Part shown: piece by piece, positions 1-3,639 of the stretch
Position numbering within the stretch: the first letter of the stretch is position 1
Layout: the number at the start of each line of letters is the position of its first letter
Source: CAZRZN01 sp964604565
GTDB lineage: Bacteria; Pseudomonadota; Alphaproteobacteria; Rhodobacterales; Rhodobacteraceae
Assembly: GCA_964604565.1 (NCBI GenBank)
Contig: CAZRZN010000253.1
Location: forward strand, 1 to 6,230
DNA length: 6,230 bases
Direction: 5' to 3'
Made by a program: the position numbers and the translations under genes
The notes under the pieces: generated by a model
The model's input: only the letters and a program-made list of their open reading frames with translations
Told to the model about the DNA's origin: nothing
Databases searched by the model: none

Positions 1-568
1 GCGTGATCGGAAAATCGATCTCGATCCCGTTTTCGACCTTGCGACCCGTCTGGTTGATCAGCCGCAGCAGCGCGTTGGCGACACGCTGTTCGACCTGCTG
101 CGTGGCCATTTCCACGATCTTGTTCTGCACTTCGCCCAGCCGTTGGCCGAGCGTCCTGTAGCTTTCGGTGGCAAAGCCGTCGTATTCCGCGACAAAGCTG
201 TCCCACAGGTGCATCGGCCAACTGACCGCGAGCGATTCGGACGCGGTCATCGCGGTTGCGGGATAGGTGTCCCGCCCGATCGCACGTGCAATCCCCAGAA
301 GCTGGCCCGCCGGGATGTGCAATGCGGTGACCTGTTCGCCCGTGGGCGTGATGCGCACGACCCGGACATAGCCGTCCAGCAGCATGTAAAAGCGTTCCGC
401 CGGGTGCCCCTCTTGGAAGATGGCGATGCCCTCGGCGTAGCGCCGCGACGAGGCCTGATCGAGAATCGTGCGGATCTGCCGTTTCTCGAGGCGCGAGAAC
501 GGTGGCAGGTGCGTCAGCAGGCTCTCGTCGAGTCGCGGCAGGGTCTTGCGCGTAGGAGAAGCGTCCAT
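1..568 (-). CDS. nnrR: Crp/Fnr-family nitric-oxide-responsive regulator, NnrR/DNR-like (partial, C-terminus beyond left edge)
   Basis: A minus-strand frame from ATG at 568-566 stays open to the left edge, giving 189 residues with the DNA-binding helices cut off. Residues 24-135 form a cyclic-nucleotide-binding-like sensor fold, opening with LPPFSRL, then an IFQEG turn near 50-54 and a RFYMLLDGYVRV strand pair near 59-70. A long dimerisation helix follows (about 140-165, EVQNKIVEMATQQVEQR), then the start of the Crp-type DNA-binding domain (NALLRLINQTGRK, ending in FPIT). There is no cysteine in the visible part, so it lacks the N-terminal Fe-S ligands of true FNR. This fits the NNR/NnrR/DNR group, which controls denitrification genes in response to NO. 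It is divergent from a pseudoazurin-nirK-nirV operon with an NnrR-type box between them, which supports the role. The start codon has only a weak ribosome site. Family is secure; the exact subgroup is inferred. Confidence 0.85.
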   Translation of the reverse strand, partial: MDASPTRKTLPRLDESLLTHLPPFSRLEKRQIRTILDQASSRRYAEGIAIFQEGHPAERFYMLLDGYVRVVRITPTGEQVTALHIPAGQLLGIARAIGRDTYPATAMTASESLAVSWPMHLWDSFVAEYDGFATESYRTLGQRLGEVQNKIVEMATQQVEQRVANALLRLINQTGRKVENGIEIDFPIT

Positions 569-635
569 GCTGCGGCTTCTGCCACATTCCGGGGCGCCGA
601 ACCAACAGGATGTTTTCAAGGCATCGCTCAGAAGT

Positions 636-649
636 TTGCGCCAGAGCAA
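636..649. promoter_or_regulatory. NnrR/FNR-type binding site
   Basis: The sequence reads TTGCG-CCAG-AGCAA. It matches the NnrR consensus TTGCG-N4-CGCAA at 9 of the 10 defined bases, and the symmetry extends one base outward on each side (TTTGC...GCAAA). Its centre is at 642.5. With the -10-like TATCTT at 671-676 a transcription start near 683-684 is expected, which puts the box at about -41.5, the usual class II position for Crp/Fnr activators. The cognate regulator is probably the divergent gene next to it. The promoter geometry is inferred. Confidence 0.75.
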
Positions 650-670
650 AAAGCGCTCACCGCGGCAGGG

Positions 671-676
671 TATCTT
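671..676 (+). promoter_or_regulatory. Putative -10 element of the pseudoazurin-nirK-nirV promoter
   Basis: TATCTT resembles the sigma-70 -10 hexamer and lies 21 bp downstream of the NnrR box, where a class II activated promoter would have it. There is no good -35 because the activator box occupies that position. The implied leader is about 31 nt. No transcript data support this. Confidence 0.45.
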
Positions 677-711
677 TCAGTCAACCGAAACAGCGATCTG
701 AAAGGAAGATA
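671..711. repeat. Imperfect inverted repeat covering the -10 and the ribosome binding site of pseudoazurin
   Basis: CTTTCAG (674-680) and CTGAAAG (698-704) are perfect 7-base arms with a 17-base spacer. TAT (671-673) and ATA (709-711) extend the pairing if GAAG (705-708) is bulged out. An alternative pairing is TATCTT (671-676) with AAGATA (706-711). The right arm contains the Shine-Dalgarno bases AAGGAAG (702-708). It may be a DNA operator, an RNA hairpin if transcription starts upstream, or chance. Confidence 0.35.
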
Positions 712-714
712 TCG

Positions 715-1146
715 ATGATCCGCACACTGGCAACCGGCCTTGCACTTGCAGCCCTGATGGGCGGCGCCGCCTTCGCCGAAACATTCGAAGTCAAGATGCT
801 CAACAAGGGCGCCGATGGCGAGCGCATGGTTTTCGAGCCGGGCTTCGTTCAGGCCGCCCCCGGCGACACGATCAAGTTCATCGCCACGGACAAGGGTCAT
901 AACGCCGAAACCGCAAAGGGCATGGTTCCCGAAGGCGCCGAGGGCTTCAAGGGGAAGATCAACGAGGAGATCGAGGTCACGTTGGACACCGAGGGCGTCT
1001 ACGGCGTGCTCTGCAAGCCGCACTACGCCATGGGCATGGTGATGACCATCGCGGTGGGCGACGTCGAGGTGCCGGAGGATTTCCTCGAAGGGCGCGTGCC
1101 GAAAAAGGCCATGACCCGTTTCGAAGAGCAACTCGACAGCATGTGA
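715..1146 (+). CDS. paz: Pseudoazurin (periplasmic type 1 copper electron carrier)
   Basis: This 143-residue precursor begins with a Sec signal peptide (MIRTLATGLALAALMGGAAFA, cleavage after residue 21 at an A-F-A site). The mature chain starts ETFEVKMLNKG, as in pseudoazurins. Type 1 copper ligands are His62, Cys100, His103 and Met108; the last three lie in the family signature CKPHYAMGM. In the mature protein they fall one residue later than the published His40/Cys78/His81/Met86. Mature length of about 122 residues is normal. The protein carries single electrons in the periplasm to copper nitrite reductase, and nirK is the next gene, 54 bp downstream. The ATG at 715 is preferred because it follows AAGGAAG and starts the signal peptide; a longer in-frame extension upstream would bury that peptide. 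Expression is probably driven by the NnrR-box promoter. Confidence 0.96.
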   Translation: MIRTLATGLALAALMGGAAFAETFEVKMLNKGADGERMVFEPGFVQAAPGDTIKFIATDKGHNAETAKGMVPEGAEGFKGKINEEIEVTLDTEGVYGVLCKPHYAMGMVMTIAVGDVEVPEDFLEGRVPKKAMTRFEEQLDSM

Positions 1147-1152
1147 TGCATC

Positions 1153-1179
1153 GGTGCGCGTGGGTTTGCCCACGGCACC
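1153..1179 (+). promoter_or_regulatory. Intercistronic hairpin between pseudoazurin and nirK
   Basis: GGTGC (1153-1157) pairs with GCACC (1175-1179), and CGTGGG (1159-1164) pairs with CCCACG (1169-1174). This gives 11 base pairs with one bulged G (1158) and a TTTG loop. No U-run follows, so it is not a standard intrinsic terminator. It begins 6 bases after the pseudoazurin stop and ends 11 bases before the nirK Shine-Dalgarno. It probably protects the 3' end of the pseudoazurin message or partly reduces read-through. Confidence 0.65.
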
Positions 1180-1190
1180 ATCCCTTCCCA

Positions 1191-1195
1191 GGAGG
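1191..1195 (+). promoter_or_regulatory. Ribosome binding site of nirK
   Basis: GGAGG, with 5 bases to the ATG at 1201, is a near-perfect Shine-Dalgarno. It decides for the ATG at 1201 over the second in-frame ATG at 1228, which has no comparable site. Confidence 0.8.
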
Positions 1196-1200
1196 ATAAA

Positions 1201-2418
1201 ATGACCAAGTTGATCAACCCAGGCCTCATGAAAACCAGCCGCCGCAACGTCCTGCGCGGATCGGTTCTGGCCGGTGCCGCCGCCATGACCGGTGCGGGCG
1301 CAATGGCGGCCCGCCGCCCGCAGCCTTCTCTGAAGGCCGACGCGGTGTCGCGCAACCTGCACAAGGCTGCGGCCGACGGCGCGGCCGCCAGCACGGCCAA
1401 GCCCGCGGACCTGTCAGGCTATACCCGCGTCAGGCAGGAGCTTGTCGCGCCGCCCTTCGCCCCGCAACACGAGCAGGTCGCCACGGGTGGACCCAAGATC
1501 ATCGAGATCACCATGGTGACCGAAGAGCGCCTGATGGTCGTCGATGAAGACACCGGCGCCAGCGTCTGGGCGCTGACCTATAACGGGTCGGTCCCCGGTC
1601 CCCTGATCATCTGCCACGAGGGTGACATGGTCGAATTGACCCTGCGCAACCCCGCAGATTCGATGATGGAGCACAACATCGACTTTCACGCCTCCACGGG
1701 CGCGCTGGGCGGCGGTGGCCTGACCCATGTCTATCCCGGCGAGGAATGCGTGCTGCGGTGGAAGGCGACGAAACCGGGCTGCTTCACCTATCACTGCGCC
1801 CCGGGCGGTGCGATGATCCCCTACCATGTCGCCCACGGCATGAACGGTGCCATCATGGTGCTGCCGCGCGACGGGCTGAAGGACGCGCAGGGCAATCCGC
1901 TGCGATATGACAGCATCGCCTATATCGGCGAGCAGGACTACTACCTGCCGATGGACGAGAACGGCGACTACAAGAGCTATGACACGGCCGGTGACGACTA
2001 TGCCGACAGTCTCGACGCGATGCGCACGCTGATCCCGACGCACCAGGTGTTCAACGGCGCGGTCGGGGCGCTGACGGGCGAGAACGCGCTCAAGGCCAAG
2101 GTCGGCGAGACGGTCCTGATGGTGCATAATTCGTGCAACGTGGACAGCCGTCCGCACCTGATCGGCGGGCATGGGAACCATGTCTGGGAAAGTTCCTTCA
2201 GCGATGCGCCTCTGACCGGGATGGAGACCTGGTTCGTTCGCGGCGGCAGCGCGGCGGCGGCGATGTACACCTTCGAGCAGCCGGGCGTCTATGCCTACGT
2301 GAACCACAACCTGATCATCGGCGCGATGCTGGGCGGAACCGCGCATTTCGTCGTCGAGGGCGCGTGGGACAACACCCTGATGGAACAGGTCGTGGAGCCG
2401 CGACCCTTCGAAAGCTGA
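1201..2418 (+). CDS. nirK: Copper-containing nitrite reductase (NO-forming), NirK
   Basis: This 405-residue protein reduces nitrite to nitric oxide in the periplasm as a two-cupredoxin-domain trimer. A Tat signal is visible (SRRNVLR at 13-19, hydrophobic to about 36, likely cleavage after A-M-A at 34-36), followed by a long Ala-rich linker to about residue 90. Type 1 copper ligands are His158, Cys199, His209 and Met214. Type 2 ligands are His163, His198 and His369. Catalytic Asp161 (in HNIDFH) and His319 (in RPHLIGGH) are present, so it should be active. The loop from Cys199 to His209 (CAPGGAMIPYH) is one residue longer than in Alcaligenes and Achromobacter NirK, with Tyr208 where those have Trp. 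The neighbours are its likely electron donor pseudoazurin upstream and nirV 17 bp downstream. I see no NnrR box of its own, so it probably depends on the pseudoazurin promoter. Confidence 0.97.
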   Translation: MTKLINPGLMKTSRRNVLRGSVLAGAAAMTGAGAMAARRPQPSLKADAVSRNLHKAAADGAAASTAKPADLSGYTRVRQELVAPPFAPQHEQVATGGPKIIEITMVTEERLMVVDEDTGASVWALTYNGSVPGPLIICHEGDMVELTLRNPADSMMEHNIDFHASTGALGGGGLTHVYPGEECVLRWKATKPGCFTYHCAPGGAMIPYHVAHGMNGAIMVLPRDGLKDAQGNPLRYDSIAYIGEQDYYLPMDENGDYKSYDTAGDDYADSLDAMRTLIPTHQVFNGAVGALTGENALKAKVGETVLMVHNSCNVDSRPHLIGGHGNHVWESSFSDAPLTGMETWFVRGGSAAAAMYTFEQPGVYAYVNHNLIIGAMLGGTAHFVVEGAWDNTLMEQVVEPRPFES

Positions 2419-2435
2419 GCAGGAGGAGCTGAAAC

Positions 2436-3203
2436 ATGACCGCTGCGAAAACATGCAAGCCCGGCCTGAAGGTGTCCCTTCTTCTGGTTGCGCCGATCCT
2501 CTTCGCGGCGGTTCTTCTCGGTGCCGCGCTGATCCGGCGCGGCACCGGGCATGATCCGGCGCTGCTGCCGGAAATGGCTGCGCGCCCCATTACGCTGTCC
2601 AACGGAGCGCAGCTCTACGTCCAGAAATACGAGGTCAGCGTGGCGGAATGGAACACCTGCCATGACCGCGGCGGCTGCACCCTGCGCCTGCGGGTCCGGC
2701 CTGATCAGGACGCCCGGGCGACCCCGGCGACGGGCCTGAGCCATGTCGATGTCGGTGAATACCTGCGCTGGATCAACACCGCGACCGGCGCGACCTTCCG
2801 TCTGCCGACCGCCGGCGAATGGACCGAGATGGCGGCGTCCGTCCTGCCGGAGAAGGTCGATCCGATCTTCACCGATCCCTCCCTCACCTGGGCGTCGACA
2901 TACCTGACCGAGGGGCTGGCCCCGCGCGCCCTGAGACCGCGCGGCAGTTTCTCGACGTCACCGGAGGGCGTCGCCGACCTTGATGGCAGCGTATGGGAGT
3001 GGACGCAGGACTGTGTTTCAGGCACATCGGGCGACGTCGATCCGGCACGCTGTCCGGCCTATTACGTCGGAGGCGAACATGTCGCCGCCATGTCCTACCT
3101 CATCCGCGACCCCGCCCGGGGCGGATGCGCCGTGGGATCGCCACCGGCACATCTCGGCATGCGCCTTGTGACCGAAAAAGATGTTGGTGCTCATTTCCGA
3201 TGA
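2436..3203 (+). CDS. nirV: NirV-like protein (formylglycine-generating-enzyme/sulfatase-modifying fold), membrane anchored
   Basis: This 255-residue protein has one N-terminal membrane segment (about 13-33) after a basic start, so the rest is probably periplasmic. The FGE-sulfatase fold shows in YEVSVAEW (65-72), FRLPTAGEWTEMA (121-133), GSVWEWTQDC (184-193) and a C-terminal GGCAVG...LGMRLV (229-245). NirV is known as the usual gene after nirK in Rhodobacter and relatives; its function is not established. Of the two active-site cysteines of true FGE (CxxxxC), only the second seems present (Cys231); the earlier position is Pro226. The copper-dependent oxidase reaction of FGE is therefore unlikely, by inference. 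Cys75 and Cys81 might form a disulfide. An AGGAGG at 2421-2426 precedes the ATG by 9 bases, and translation is probably coupled loosely to nirK in one transcript. Confidence 0.85.
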   Translation: MTAAKTCKPGLKVSLLLVAPILFAAVLLGAALIRRGTGHDPALLPEMAARPITLSNGAQLYVQKYEVSVAEWNTCHDRGGCTLRLRVRPDQDARATPATGLSHVDVGEYLRWINTATGATFRLPTAGEWTEMAASVLPEKVDPIFTDPSLTWASTYLTEGLAPRALRPRGSFSTSPEGVADLDGSVWEWTQDCVSGTSGDVDPARCPAYYVGGEHVAAMSYLIRDPARGGCAVGSPPAHLGMRLVTEKDVGAHFR

Positions 3204-3219
3204 GATGTGACCCGGTGTT

Positions 3220-3462
3220 TTACCGAGGTTTGACCAAAGGCCCGCCCGTGTCCTTGTTCATCCTCTGGTCAATGTAGCGGTATCCTTCCTTGCCTGAGCT
3301 GTTCAGAAACGCATGGTTGCCCGACCGCGGCGGGTTGTCCGGGGCAAAAACGGTCGAACGCGACGTGAATTCCGGCGATCCCGCATCCGCAGGGCAGGCA
3401 ACTTGGGGACTGTCGGAACCATGATCCTTCCGCTGAAAAGCGAGGGATAGAGAGAGCTGCAT
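3220..3462 (-). CDS. Doubtful small ORF, 80 residues, unrecognised
   Basis: A minus-strand frame runs from ATG at 3462-3460 to TAA at 3222-3220 and would read towards the 3' end of nirV. No Shine-Dalgarno precedes the ATG. The N-terminal half has mixed codon use, whereas the second half (from about the DNPPRSGNHAF stretch) has more G/C third positions, as in the real genes nearby. No domain, signal peptide or membrane segment is visible and I do not recognise the family. It could be a real small gene, the decayed tail of an older one, or chance in GC-rich DNA. Chance is the likeliest reading. Confidence 0.15.
   Translation of the reverse strand: MQLSLSLAFQRKDHGSDSPQVACPADAGSPEFTSRSTVFAPDNPPRSGNHAFLNSSGKEGYRYIDQRMNKDTGGPLVKPR
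3230..3272. terminator. Imperfect inverted repeat 26 bp after nirV, possible operon 3' end
   Basis: TTGACCAAAGG (3230-3240) and CCTCTGGTCAA (3262-3272) pair at 10 of 11 positions, with one A-C mismatch and a 21-base loop. It is the clearest candidate for the 3' end of the pseudoazurin-nirK-nirV message. However, no U-run follows and the loop is large, so it may act by mRNA protection or with Rho, if at all. Confidence 0.3.
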
Positions 3463-3504
3463 GAAGATACTACGGTTCTAAAGGTCTTACTTATCAAACG
3501 CTTG

Positions 3505-3598
3505 AATTTGCGCCGTTAATCTTCAATTGCTTTCGCGCCGCTCTCCTGTCATCATAAATATTTAACCAATTTACAGGCGCGGTGTGCGGGCGCAAATT
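3505..3598. repeat. Perfect 10-bp inverted repeat flanking the AT-rich region upstream of the protease
   Basis: AATTTGCGCC (3505-3514) and GGCGCAAATT (3589-3598) are exact reverse complements with a 74-bp gap. Nested inside are CCTGT (3545-3549) with ACAGG (3573-3577), and GCGCC (3535-3539) with GGCGC (3576-3580). The AT-rich core is ATAAATATTTAA (3554-3565). The right arm ends 41 bp before the protease ATG. Paired operator half-sites are possible; no known regulator consensus is recognised. Confidence 0.45.
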
Positions 3599-3639
3599 GG
3601 CGTTCCTTCCTATTGATATTTTCAGATGCGAGAAGTGAA

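Larger units (their letters stand above)
569..714. promoter_or_regulatory. Divergent intergenic control region between the regulator and the pseudoazurin operon
   Basis: This 146-bp gap separates two start codons facing away from each other. It holds an NnrR-type box (636-649), a -10-like TATCTT (671-676) and a dyad (671-711) that overlaps the pseudoazurin ribosome binding site. No convincing small gene is present. The regulator start lies 67 bp from the box, so autoregulation is possible but not shown by the sequence. Confidence 0.6.
3204..3639. other. Gene-poor stretch between nirV and the RTX protease
   Basis: These 436 bp contain no confident gene. The left part (3204-3470) is GC-rich and holds an imperfect inverted repeat (3230-3272) and a doubtful minus-strand ORF (3220-3462). 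The right part (about 3470-3639) is distinctly AT-rich and should contain the protease promoter. A weak candidate is TTGCTT at 3527-3532 with CATCAT at 3550-3555 (17-bp spacer). No tRNA, rRNA, insertion sequence or CRISPR repeat was seen. Confidence 0.6.

Noticed and set aside
143..718. Plus-strand 191-codon ORF at the left end
   Set aside because: It lies opposite the regulator, whose protein has clear Crp/Fnr features. The plus-strand translation is Arg-rich, has no recognisable domain and runs into the pseudoazurin start.
1228..1230. Second in-frame ATG as the nirK start
   Set aside because: It lacks a Shine-Dalgarno, whereas the ATG at 1201 follows GGAGG at ideal spacing. Both starts keep the Tat motif, so the upstream one is preferred.
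628..1362. Minus-strand 244-codon ORF
   Set aside because: Antisense shadow of pseudoazurin and the nirK start, both identified by ligand motifs; its composition is His/Arg/Gly-rich, typical of GC-rich antisense frames.
1414..2454. Minus-strand 346-codon ORF
   Set aside because: Entirely antisense to nirK, which has every copper ligand. Long antisense frames are expected from strong GC3 bias, and no domain is visible.
3317..3347. Hairpin TTGCCCGAC...GTC-CG-GGGCAA as a terminator
   Set aside because: The stem has a 2-base bulge and an 11-base loop. It is followed by A residues on the plus strand and has its T-run on the wrong side for the minus strand, so it does not fit an intrinsic terminator in either direction.
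3491..3508. ATCAA...TTGAA as an FNR-type box before the protease
   Set aside because: The half-sites are in the wrong order (ATCAA before TTGAA) and the spacing does not match TTGAT-N4-ATCAA.
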